Assembly: GCA_020845475.1 (NCBI GenBank)
Contig: JADLFN010000008.1
Span: 1 to 45,565, forward strand
Source: Planctomycetota bacterium
GTDB lineage: Bacteria > Planctomycetota > UBA8742 > UBA2392
Direction of reading: 5' to 3'
DNA length: 45,565 nucleotides
Shown here: positions 17,629-26,300 of the stretch, piece by piece
How the letters are laid out: the number at the start of each line of letters is the position of its first letter
How positions within the stretch are numbered: the first letter of the stretch is position 1
Made by a program: the position numbers and the translations under genes
Notes under the pieces: model-generated
The model's input: the letters and a program-made list of their open reading frames with translations, nothing else
What the model was told of the DNA's origin: nothing
Databases searched by the model: none

Positions 17629-18750
17629 ATGTCTGGAGCCGTACGACTCGACGACTTGCTGGTGTTCACGCGCCGCGCAGAAGTGTCCGATCTCCACCTG
17701 ACGGTGGGCGTGCCGCCGGTGCTTCGTATTGACGGACAGCTTCGTGCCATCGAAGGCTTCAAGCCCCTGACGCCGACCGACACCCGCGCGCTCGCGCTCG
17801 AACTGCTCGACGAAAAACAGATGGGCGAGCTTGAGCGTACGCGCGAACTTGATCTTTCATTCGGCCGCCGCGGCGCTGGCCGCTATCGCCTCAACGTTTA
17901 CTGGCAGCGCGGCTCAATCGGCCTTGCTATTCGCGTCATTCGCAGCACGATTCCGACGATTGATGAACTCGGCCTGCCGCAGGTGACGAAGCAATTTGCG
18001 ATGGAAGACAAAGGGCTGCTGCTGGTCACGGGCCCCACGGGCTCGGGCAAAAGCACCACGCTCGCGGCCATGATTCAGTACATCAACCAGAACGAGTCGT
18101 GCCACATCATCACCGTGGAAGACCCGATTGAATACCTGTATCGCCACGAACGCAGCATCATCAACCAGCGCCAGGTCAACGACGACACGCTTACGTTCCA
18201 GCAGGCGCTCAAGCATATTCTGCGTCAGGACCCTGACGTAATCCTCGTTGGCGAAATGCGCGACCTGGAAACGATCGAAATGGCCATGACCATGGCCGAG
18301 ACCGGCCACCTGGTGTTCGCCACGCTGCACACCACGGACGCCGTTCAGACGATCAACCGTATCGTGGACGTGTTCCCCGCCAACCAGCAACAGCAGGCGC
18401 GCGTGCAGTTGAGCTTTGTGCTCATTGGCGTCGTCGCGCAGCAACTCATCCCGCGTGTCAAGGGCGGCCGAATTCTGGCCATGGAAATCCTGCGCGTGAA
18501 CGCGGCTGGCCGCAACATGATTCGCGAAAACGAAGTGCACCAGATTTACACGATTCTGGAGACGGGCAGCAAGGAAGGCATGATCACCATGAACCAATGG
18601 CTGTTCAACCTGCTGCAGCACGGCGAAATCAGCCGCGAAACCTGCCTCTCGCGCTCCACGAACCACGAGCAAATGAAACGCATGCTCAGCGGCGGCCGCC
18701 AAGGCGGCGCCGGAGCCGGCCCACAGGAAGCCATGGCAATAAGGCGCTAG
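17629..18750 (+). CDS. pilT: Type IV pilus retraction ATPase PilT
   Basis: This 373-aa protein starts at ATG 17629, with GAGGA just upstream; the open frame begins earlier at 17563. PilT is a hexameric ATPase that depolymerises pili for twitching motility and DNA uptake. It has an N-terminal PAS-like domain (DLHLTVGVPPVLRIDGQLR), Walker A GPTGSGKST with Lys141, the Asp-box and Walker B segment DPDVILVGEMRD, and the His-box HLVFATLHTTDA. The C-terminal AIRAC-type region of classical PilT appears as MEILRVNAAGRNMIRENEVH. Unlike PilB it lacks the tetracysteine motif and the N-terminal extension, which distinguishes the two. The length matches the family (340-370 aa). Confidence 0.96.
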   Translation: MSGAVRLDDLLVFTRRAEVSDLHLTVGVPPVLRIDGQLRAIEGFKPLTPTDTRALALELLDEKQMGELERTRELDLSFGRRGAGRYRLNVYWQRGSIGLAIRVIRSTIPTIDELGLPQVTKQFAMEDKGLLLVTGPTGSGKSTTLAAMIQYINQNESCHIITVEDPIEYLYRHERSIINQRQVNDDTLTFQQALKHILRQDPDVILVGEMRDLETIEMAMTMAETGHLVFATLHTTDAVQTINRIVDVFPANQQQQARVQLSFVLIGVVAQQLIPRVKGGRILAMEILRVNAAGRNMIRENEVHQIYTILETGSKEGMITMNQWLFNLLQHGEISRETCLSRSTNHEQMKRMLSGGRQGGAGAGPQEAMAIRR

Positions 18751-18782
18751 CAGATTTGATTTGCCGCGATTTGGCAGGACAC

Positions 18783-20252
18783 ATGTATCGAGCTATCACC
18801 CTGTTGGTCGCGATTGCTTGCTTTGGTGTCTTTGCCACGAATCGGATAATCGAACCTCAACTGGTTCGCGCCCAGGTGCCTCCAGCGCAGGGCGATCAAA
18901 CGTTTCGAATCACGCGTATTGAATTCGACCATCTTGGCCCGAACAAAAACACGTCTGACGGGCTGAACATTCGGCGGGATGTTGTTGACGACCTGCAACA
19001 TGAAGGAAACGGGGTCGGGGATGGGGAGTGGGTCCGAAATAGCCGCAACGAAGAGGCGCTGTTAGTGGCGAATAAGGCAGTCACTATCAAAGTTCGCATT
19101 GAGTGCGACAACTGCCTGAAGTCCGCCAAGTTTTGGGCGACCGAGAAGCTTCCCCCGCCGCCATTACCGCCGCTGCCTGCGCAGTGGCTCAACGTGAACG
19201 AGAAGCCCGTTTCGTTTGTCGAGGAAATTCCGGGCGCACTCTGGGTAAGTTGGAACATTACGCCGGGAGTTGCTGATCCTGAGTACGTAGAGTTTGTGTT
19301 GAGTGCGAACACAAAGTTAGAGGTCGATAAGGCCGAATGTGTCTGGCAATGGAAAGTGAAGGACATTGACTGTTCCGCGCCCAGCGATCCGCCGGATCCG
19401 AATCCTCAACCCTACGATATCGAAGAAAGCCGCCCCCATACTTTCTACGTGGTTCTTGACGTGCCGTTTGGGCCTTGGTACGTGGATCCAGTGGCGCATC
19501 CATGGGTTACGGCGCTGGGTTTCGTTATCGAAACACATCTCCTGACAAGCGGCGAGACCAGTTTGCCGAGTGCTACCGGCAGTATCACCAAGCGAATCTG
19601 GGAATGGGGATGGCCGAGCTACGACCACGATCAAGGGCCACCTAGTTTCTTTAGCCATCGCTACGTGCCGCCCAATGAGCCACGGAAACTCTCTTCACCA
19701 CTTCCAGTAATTCGGGGAGAACCGGACTCGGAATACGCCCTGTCGTTTCAGATGACCGATTACATCGCCCAAGCCTTCCCTGAAGGCGAGTGCCATGACT
19801 TTGCCGCCGCTGTGCAGACTTGTGGGAACCTTCTGGGAGCAAAGGGTCGGTTTTACGCCTATTCGACGTTCGTCTACATTCAGCCGCACGAGTTCGCCGA
19901 CTCAGCTCCTCCAACCGGAATCGTGATCAACAACCCGTTTTTCCGCAGGAACGCGGATCCCACCGATCCGTTCAAGGTAAACTGGTTTCCCTTTCCCGGC
20001 GACGATCTTCTCAATGAAGATGTCAATCCCGCTGACGGATTCATGGATCGCAGCTACTTCACCAAACACACCTACGTACTGATGGGCGGTTCCTCCGGCG
20101 TCGTCTATGACGCCACGATGGGCCCATACACGGGTGCCGCAGCGCATGCGGCATACCTGCTCGCGGCCATTGACACGTCGACTCGCCCCGAGGGTTTTGG
20201 CGCCGCGCAGGGCCGGACTCAGTATTTCTGCTCCATTCGCCGTTTGCGGTGA
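18783..20252 (+). CDS. Exported protein with transglutaminase-like Cys-His-Asp signature, unknown function
   Basis: ATG 18783 is preceded by AGGA at proper spacing, giving 489 aa. The first 36 residues are a signal peptide or anchor (AITLLVAIACFGVFA core, possible cleavage near LVRA-Q). No family is recognised for most of the protein. Near the C-terminus, Cys337 in GECHDFAAAVQTCGNLLGAK resembles the GxCxxFA nucleophile motif of transglutaminase-like domains. His429 (KHTYVLM) and Asp443 (VVYDATMGP) have the usual H-to-D spacing; the Cys-to-His distance (92) is longer than normal. An active papain-like fold is inference. The stop overlaps the start of the next gene (TGATG). The pair sits between pilT and pilC and appears lower in GC than the pilus genes, suggesting insertion. 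Confidence 0.8.
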   Translation: MYRAITLLVAIACFGVFATNRIIEPQLVRAQVPPAQGDQTFRITRIEFDHLGPNKNTSDGLNIRRDVVDDLQHEGNGVGDGEWVRNSRNEEALLVANKAVTIKVRIECDNCLKSAKFWATEKLPPPPLPPLPAQWLNVNEKPVSFVEEIPGALWVSWNITPGVADPEYVEFVLSANTKLEVDKAECVWQWKVKDIDCSAPSDPPDPNPQPYDIEESRPHTFYVVLDVPFGPWYVDPVAHPWVTALGFVIETHLLTSGETSLPSATGSITKRIWEWGWPSYDHDQGPPSFFSHRYVPPNEPRKLSSPLPVIRGEPDSEYALSFQMTDYIAQAFPEGECHDFAAAVQTCGNLLGAKGRFYAYSTFVYIQPHEFADSAPPTGIVINNPFFRRNADPTDPFKVNWFPFPGDDLLNEDVNPADGFMDRSYFTKHTYVLMGGSSGVVYDATMGPYTGAAAHAAYLLAAIDTSTRPEGFGAAQGRTQYFCSIRRLR

Positions 20253-21442
20253 TGAAAATGAAATGGATACCAGTTGGAATACTCTCGATGTTGGGACTTG
20301 CCGCGTTGGCATGTTTTTTTGCATGGAGCGGCACGTGGAGCGAAACACATTCTGCCGGACGCAGGGTGGATGACACCATGGACGCGGCTCGTACCGGGCT
20401 CAATCCAGCCACAAATCGCACGCCATCCAGCGGAGATAATTCTCGCGACACGCATCAATCCGGCGCGCCAGAAAACCGGGGTACCCCTGCGTCAGAACCT
20501 GTTGAGACACCGGAACCTGCGGATCAGGATTCTCCTGCCGTGGTTGCCAGGGGGCGACCAAGCCAAGAGGGGTTTACATTCGAACCCGACAGGCCGCTGG
20601 TTCTGCGGCCTGACGTAGATGAGCATGAAGGAATCATGCCTATCGCCAGAGTTAAGGATGCGTATGGGTTCGACCAATGGACGCGCACCGAAGGTGTCCT
20701 TTGTTCGGGCCTCAAGTTCGATGTGTCCGTTCTTGGAGAATTTGAAGTCCGGCAAGATAAGTGCGTCGCCTGCTTCAGCGGTCCGGAAGAGATTCATGGA
20801 GTAAGACGCTCAATCGAGCTGCGAAGGGGCTCCGACACGGTTTCTATCGTGATTGTTGTTGCCCTCTCGGCCAGGGCTGCCCAGGAGCAGTTCATTCCGG
20901 TCGTAAGAATTGAGAATGAACCACAATTTCACGTTCCGCCTGGAATGATCAATTCAATTGCCTTGGGCGACGTCAACACCATCGGACGATTCCCCGGAGG
21001 CGAAGCCCAGTCGGTCGCCTTCTCAAGGAATAACGTTTACTTTTCAATAGTTGCCAAACGTCTGCCTAGCAGCCCAATCCCCGAGGTGGACCCATTGAGA
21101 ATCGCGCAGGAAGTGGAGTCGGTTCTTGGGCTTGAGCAGGCCCTGACCGTTTTTGAATTTGAAGCTTTGCGGCCACAGATAACGCGATTTGCCCTTTCTC
21201 AGAAGAGCGTTGATAGTGGCAGCCCGAAGACCGATTCATGCGCAGTTGAGTATCGGGTGCGTTCAAAACGCAACGCCAAATTGTTTGTTCTTGCCGATGG
21301 CACTGGCGACCTTCAATACGACGACCGTAGCAATCCGTCGCGAATGCGAGCGCTTGAGCCCGGTAGCCAAACCGCTCGGTTGATCGTGATTGACGATTAC
21401 CTCCTCTTCACTTGGGCAGATCAAGATATCGAAGTCCGATAA
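20252..21442 (+). CDS. Membrane-anchored protein of unknown function, coupled to the preceding gene
   Basis: The start overlaps the upstream stop codon in TGATG, indicating translational coupling; GTG 20249 and ATG 20258 are alternatives. From ATG 20252 it is 396 aa. One N-terminal membrane helix (WIPVGILSMLGLAALACFFA) is followed by a polar Ser/Thr/Pro/Glu linker to about residue 110 and then a globular domain of mixed strand and helix. Four Cys residues are present in the globular part (SGLK, DKCVACF and DSCAVEY regions), consistent with disulfides in an extracytoplasmic compartment. I recognise no family. It is likely to work with the upstream transglutaminase-like protein. The 135-bp gap to pilC contains its own promoter candidate, so this pair need not be part of the pilus transcript. 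Confidence 0.8.
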   Translation: MKMKWIPVGILSMLGLAALACFFAWSGTWSETHSAGRRVDDTMDAARTGLNPATNRTPSSGDNSRDTHQSGAPENRGTPASEPVETPEPADQDSPAVVARGRPSQEGFTFEPDRPLVLRPDVDEHEGIMPIARVKDAYGFDQWTRTEGVLCSGLKFDVSVLGEFEVRQDKCVACFSGPEEIHGVRRSIELRRGSDTVSIVIVVALSARAAQEQFIPVVRIENEPQFHVPPGMINSIALGDVNTIGRFPGGEAQSVAFSRNNVYFSIVAKRLPSSPIPEVDPLRIAQEVESVLGLEQALTVFEFEALRPQITRFALSQKSVDSGSPKTDSCAVEYRVRSKRNAKLFVLADGTGDLQYDDRSNPSRMRALEPGSQTARLIVIDDYLLFTWADQDIEVR

Positions 21443-21518
21443 TTAGCTGCGGCAGTACACCGGAAAAGGAGTTAGGCACCGGAACAAACTATCCGCAGCC
21501 CGACCCCCTTTTCCGGGA

Positions 21519-21547
21519 CTGAAATCAGTCCGCCCCTTTGTTATGCT
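21519..21547 (+). promoter_or_regulatory. Promoter candidate for pilC
   Basis: CTGAAA at 21519-21524 and TATGCT at 21542-21547 are 17 bp apart, placing a start point near 21554 and giving a short leader before ATG 21578. The sequence TATGCTGGC recurs at the lipoprotein promoter (14544-14552), hinting at shared control of the pilus genes. Confidence 0.4.
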
Positions 21548-21577
21548 GGCCTTACCGAATTCTGTCCCGGAGGCGTT

Positions 21578-22849
21578 ATGCCCATGTATTCCGTTACCGC
21601 GCGCGACGCGGAAGGCAAGACCATCAGCCAGGTAAAGGACGCTCCCAGTGTGGGCGAGCTTGTGGCTGATCTGCGCAAGGCGGGCCTGACCGTCATTGGC
21701 GTCAAGAGCGAAGGCGGCGGCGGCGTTTCCGGGCCGGTGAATGCGCCCACTGAAGTCCAGGCCAAGCCCAAGTCCCAGGGCGGCTTCTTCCAGAAGGGCG
21801 TCAAGGTCTCTGAAATGGCGGCGTTTTGCCGCCAGATGGCGACCATGCTCAAGGCCGGTCTCTCGCTGATGGATTCGCTTGAAACCATCGCCGACGAAAC
21901 CGACAACCCCGCCTTCAAGGCGTCGCTGCTTGAAATCGTGCGCGACATCGAGGCGGGCTCCAAGCTCTCCGCCGCTATGGGCAAGCACCCGCACGTTTTC
22001 CAGCAGCTGATGGTCAGCATGGTGGAAGCCGGTGAAGTGTCGGGCTCGCTTGACACGATCCTTGAGCAGCTCGGCCAGTTCTTCAAGCGCCGCGACAAGT
22101 TGCTCAAACAGATCAAGGCGGCCACCAGCTATCCCAAGTTCGTCGGCGGCTTCTTTGTGCTGATCGTGGCCGGCATCTTCGCCTTCCTCATCCCGCAGTT
22201 TGAAAAGGTGTTCGAAAAGTTCGGCGCTGATCTTCCGCCCCTGACCAAAACGCTGATTTTCTTCAGCAACATGATCACAAAGCTGTGGTGGATCGTCATT
22301 CCCGTCGTGGTTGGCGCGGTCATGGCCGGCATCTATTGGCGCCGCACGCCGCAGGGCGCGGAGAGCTGGGATCGCATCGTTATGAAGACGCCGCTGTTTG
22401 GCCCGCTGATGCTCAAGTCCGGCGTTTCGCGCTTCACCATGACGCTCTCGACGCTGATCAAGAACGGCATCACACTCGACCAATCTCTCGAAATCGTCAG
22501 CCGCACCTTGGGCAATATCGTGCTCGAGCAGGCGGTCATGGATGCGAGGCAGAAGCTGATCCAGGGCTACTCGTTGCATCAGGCAATTGCGGAAAGCGGC
22601 CTGTTCCCCGGCCTGATGGTGAAAATGATCAAGGTCGGTGAAGACTCCGGTTCACTGCCGGACATGTTGGCGGACGTCACCGAATACTACGAAGACGAAG
22701 TCTCAAGCGCCGTGCAGGGCCTGACATCACTTATCGAACCCACGCTGATCGTAGGCCTGGGCGCGGTGGTGCTCGTGGTCATCCTGGGCATCTACCTGCC
22801 CATCTTCAACCTGTCCAAGGGTGCGGCCAAAGGCGCGGCTAAGCACTAA
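21578..22849 (+). CDS. pilC: Type IV pilus inner-membrane platform protein PilC (GspF family)
   Basis: This 423-aa polytopic inner-membrane protein connects the PilB/PilT motors to pilus assembly. ATG 21578 follows GGAGG with good spacing. A short N-terminal domain (MYSVTARDAEGKTISQ) leads into two T2SSF repeats, at about 80-203 (FCRQMATMLKAGLSLMDSLE) and about 285-405 (FTMTLSTLIKNGITLDQSLE). Membrane helices lie around 185-205, 225-255 and 385-410, as in the family. The repeats carry the usual GExSGSLxxxL and GExSGxLPxML signatures (VEAGEVSGSLDTI, IKVGEDSGSLPDM). It is separated from pilT by the two-gene insert. A GC-rich terminator follows about 20 nt after the stop. GspF of type II secretion is the only realistic alternative. 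Confidence 0.96.
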   Translation: MPMYSVTARDAEGKTISQVKDAPSVGELVADLRKAGLTVIGVKSEGGGGVSGPVNAPTEVQAKPKSQGGFFQKGVKVSEMAAFCRQMATMLKAGLSLMDSLETIADETDNPAFKASLLEIVRDIEAGSKLSAAMGKHPHVFQQLMVSMVEAGEVSGSLDTILEQLGQFFKRRDKLLKQIKAATSYPKFVGGFFVLIVAGIFAFLIPQFEKVFEKFGADLPPLTKTLIFFSNMITKLWWIVIPVVVGAVMAGIYWRRTPQGAESWDRIVMKTPLFGPLMLKSGVSRFTMTLSTLIKNGITLDQSLEIVSRTLGNIVLEQAVMDARQKLIQGYSLHQAIAESGLFPGLMVKMIKVGEDSGSLPDMLADVTEYYEDEVSSAVQGLTSLIEPTLIVGLGAVVLVVILGIYLPIFNLSKGAAKGAAKH

Positions 22850-22867
22850 TCGCAGGCGAAGTTCACG

Positions 22868-22904
22868 GCGGCCCGGAACCTGAGTTTCGGGCCGCTTTCT
22901 GTTT
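22868..22904 (+). terminator. Rho-independent terminator after pilC
   Basis: An 8-bp stem, GCGGCCCG (22868-22875) with CGGGCCGC (22888-22895), is followed by TTTCTGTTT. It lies about 20 nt beyond the pilC stop and closes the pilus transcription unit. Confidence 0.8.
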
Positions 22905-22910
22905 GGTGCG

Positions 22911-22926
22911 CCACAATCTCTAGTGG
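22911..22926. promoter_or_regulatory. Weak NrdR-box candidate
   Basis: CCACAATCTCTAGTGG agrees at about 12 of 16 positions with the NrdR consensus acaCwAtATaTwGtgt and is nearly palindromic. It lies 465 bp before the nrdJ start and directly behind the pilC terminator, farther away than usual. It is recorded because it shares features with the stronger box at 23136. Confidence 0.3.
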
Positions 22927-23135
22927 TGGGCGAGCGTCGAGAGCCCCAGATTGACCTAAAATTCATAACAGTGGTATGCTCAGGCGGCCGATATACCTGC
23001 GGTGGGGGTATGTGGCGGTTTGTGGACAACGCAGGCGTCGTGGCGCTGGCGGGCCGAACTCAAGCGGATTGTGTCGGTATTCGGCAAGGTGGAGAACTTT
23101 GTGGATACTTCCGATGGTGTGCACAAGATTCTGAC

Positions 23136-23151
23136 ACTCAATATTTTGCGT
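23136..23151. promoter_or_regulatory. NrdR-box candidate upstream of nrdJ
   Basis: ACTCAATATTTTGCGT agrees at about 13 of 16 positions with the NrdR consensus acaCwAtATaTwGtgt. It lies just upstream of a TTGACT -35-like hexamer. NrdR is the ATP/dATP-sensing repressor of ribonucleotide reductase genes, so the gene context fits well. The second box normally found about 31 bp away is not clear here. Confidence 0.5.
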
Positions 23152-23158
23152 GTTTGCC

Positions 23159-23186
23159 TTGACTTGACCTTTACGAGTTGTACTTT
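23159..23186 (+). promoter_or_regulatory. Promoter candidate for nrdJ
   Basis: TTGACT at 23159-23164 and TACTTT at 23181-23186 have a 16-bp spacer; an overlapping TTGACC starts at 23164. The -10 is poor. Transcription from here would give a leader of about 200 nt, in which I see no B12-box (GCCACTG) and no obvious cobalamin riboswitch. Confidence 0.35.
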
Positions 23187-23390
23187 GTCTCACGCTGGCG
23201 CGGGGGTCACCAGCGGCACTACACCTGAGCGGACGACCATACTACGGATAGTTGAGGGCGGCCCATGTCGGGCGCCGACTTGTTTTTGCACTGAACGATT
23301 TCTTTGGCCGACTGGCCACACTTCCCGCGCGCTGTACATCCATCCAAACCAGGCAAATCGGCAAAGCGCCGAACAGGGAGAGCTTTCCAA

Positions 23391-26300
23391 ATGGAGAACA
23401 AGATGCGCGACACGCGCGAAGCGGCGTCGTCAACTCGCCGCAAGAAGACCGCGAGCATTGCTCGCCGCGAGACCAAGCAGGTGACCGCCATGCAGAACGT
23501 AACGTGTCCCAGCGGGCTGACCTTCACGCGCCTTTTCACCAAGCCCGGTGAAAATGTTTTCGCGGGCGTGAAGTATGCGCGTCGCTCGTGCAAGATCACC
23601 AATCCTGATGGCAGCGTGGTATTTGCCATGGACGGCGCGGAGATTCCCGCCGAGTGGAGCCAGCTTGCCACGGACATCATGGTGAGCAAATATTTCCGCA
23701 AGGCACAGGTGCCGCAGTTCGCCGAAGGCGACGATCCCATTCACGGCAAGCCGCTTAAAGATGAAGACGGCAACGTGAAATTCGGGCCTGAGCGCAGCGC
23801 GCGCCAGGTGATTCATCGCCTCGCCGGCTGCTGGCGCTATTGGGGCGAGAAGTACGGCTACTTCCGCACGCCCGAAGACGCGCAGGCGTTTTATGACGAA
23901 CTCTGCCACATGATGCTGCGCCAGATGTGCGCGCCCAACTCGCCCCAGTGGTTCAACACCGGCCTGAACTGGGCCTACGGCATCACCGGCCCGAGCCAGG
24001 GTCACTACTACGTCGATCCAGAAACCGAAGTAATGACGAAATCGACGGACAGCTACACGCGGCCGCAGCCCCACGCCTGCTTCATTCAAAGCGTGCGCGA
24101 TGATCTCGTGGGTGAAGGCGGCATCATGGACCTCTGGACGCGCGAGGCCCGTCTGTTCAAGTATGGCAGCGGCACCGGCACCAACTTTTCCAACCTGCGC
24201 GGCGAGGGCGAGAACCTCTCCGGCGGCGGGCAATCTTCGGGCCTGATGAGCTTCCTGCGCGTGGGCGATCGCGCTGCGGGCGCCATCAAATCCGGCGGCA
24301 CCACGCGCCGCGCCGCAAAAATGGTCTGCCTCGATCTCGACCACCCGGATATCGAGCAGTTCATCAACTGGAAAGTGAACGAAGAAAAGAAAGTCGCGGC
24401 TCTCATTGCCGCCGGCTACGACAGCGATTTCAACGGCGAGGCTTACGCCACCGTCAGCGGCCAGAACAGCAATAACAGCGTGCGCGTGCCCAAGGAGTTC
24501 ATCGACAGCGTGCGCAAGGACGGCGACTGGCATTTGCGCTGGCGCACCGACAAGAACCACATCAGCAAGACGCTCAAGGCCCGCGACCTCTGGCAGCAGA
24601 TTGCATTTGCCGCCTGGGCCTGCGCTGATCCCGGCGTGCAGTACGACACCATCATCAATGACTGGCACACCTGCCCGGCCAGCGGCCGCATCAATGCCAG
24701 CAACCCGTGCAGCGAGTACATGTTCCTCGATGACACCGCCTGCAACCTGGCGTCGCTGAACTTCACGAAATTCTATGACACTGCCAAAGGCAAGTACGAC
24801 GTCGGCGCGCTCAAGCACGCGACGCGCCTCTGGACGACCGTGCTCGAGATCAGCGTGGCGATGGCGCAGTATCCCAGCGAGAGCATCGCGCAGGGCAGCC
24901 ATGATTTCCGCACACTCGGCCTGGGCTACGCCAACCTTGGCACCTGCCTGATGCTGGGCGGTATTCCCTATGATTCCGCCGAAGCCCGCGCCGTTTGCGG
25001 TGCACTCACGGCGCTCATGACCGGCGAAAGCTACGCGACAAGTGCCGAGCTTGCCGCAGCACACGGCCCATTCCCGAAATACAAAGAGAACGCAAAGCAC
25101 ATGCTGCGCGTGATGCGCAACCACCGCCGCGCGGCTTACAACGAAAAGCCCGAACAGTACGAGGGTCTGAGCGTGGCGCCCGTGGGTATTGATTCCGAGT
25201 ACTGCCCCGATGATTTGCTCAAAGCCGCGCGCGAAAGCTGGGACCGCGCCGTGGAACTCGGCAAGCAATACGGTTATCGCAACGCGCAAACGACCGTGAT
25301 TGCACCCACGGGCACGATCGGCCTGCTGATGGATTGCGACACGACGGGCATCGAGCCCGACTTCGCGCTCGTGAAGTTCAAGAAGCTGGCCGGCGGCGGC
25401 TACTTCAAGATCGTGAACCAGAGCGTTGAGCCCGCGCTGCGACAGATGGGCTACGACGAAAAACAGACCAAGGCGATCATCGCGCACATCGTCGGTTCGC
25501 TCAGCCTCAAGAACGCGCCGGCGATCAACGAGGGCTCGCTCAAGGCTAAAGGCTTCACCGATATTGACTTGTCAAGAGTTGAGAGCGCACTGCAGGGCGC
25601 GCTCGAACTCAAGCAAGCGCTGTCGCCCTGGGTGCTGGGCGAAGAAGCCCTCAAGCGTCTGAACGTGAGCGTCGAGGAAAGCCGCAAGAAGGGTTTCAAT
25701 CTGGCGCTTTCACTGGGTTTCTCGCACGAGGATTACGTCGCGGCCAACAACCACATTTGCGGCCACCAGACGATCGAGGGTGCTCCGCAACTCAAGCCCG
25801 AGCACCTGCCGGTGTTCGATTGCGCCAACCGCTGCGGGCCGCGCGGCGAAAGATTCATCCATCACATGGGCCATGTGCGCATGATGGCGGCGGCACAGCC
25901 GTTCATCTCGGGCGCGATCAGCAAAACGATTAACATGCCCAACGAGGTCAACCTCGAGGATGTCAAAGATGCCTACCTCAAGGCCTACGACCTGGGCCTG
26001 AAGGCAGTCGCGCTCTACCGCGACGGCTGCAAGCTCTCGCAGCCGTTGAGCGTCAGCAAGAAGGAAGAAAAGAAGGAGGCGGCTTCCGAGGCTAAGGTGG
26101 CCACAGTCGAGCCTGCGCCTTCGCCTGATGACACGGTCTCCGTACCGATCATCGCCAAGGGCCAGCCCGCCACTCTGCTCAATCGCCGGCCCATGCCCAA
26201 GCACCGGCGCGGCTCCACTTACGAAGTCAAGATCGGCGGGCAGAAGATGTACCTGCGCACGGGCGAATATGACGACGGCCAGCTGGGCGAAATCTTCCTC

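Noticed and set aside
20252..21442. The gene after the transglutaminase-like protein as a minor pilin
   Set aside because: The N-terminus lacks the prepilin G/A-F-T-L-x-E motif; the hydrophobic segment starts after MKWIP and looks like a plain membrane anchor.
15529..22849. Type II secretion locus instead of type IV pilus
   Set aside because: The presence of a PilT-type retraction ATPase between the GspE/PilB and GspF/PilC homologues points to type IV pili, and no gspD/G/K-like genes are in the window.
22905..23390. Cobalamin riboswitch ahead of the B12-dependent reductase
   Set aside because: I could not find the B12-box or the conserved core, and the gene uses the cofactor rather than making or importing it. 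A covariance search would be decisive.
23430..25487. Long antisense open frame of 685 codons opposite nrdJ
   Set aside because: It is the complementary shadow of a high-GC gene: low-complexity His/Ala/Arg/Val composition, no domain, no start signals, while nrdJ on the other strand is unmistakable.
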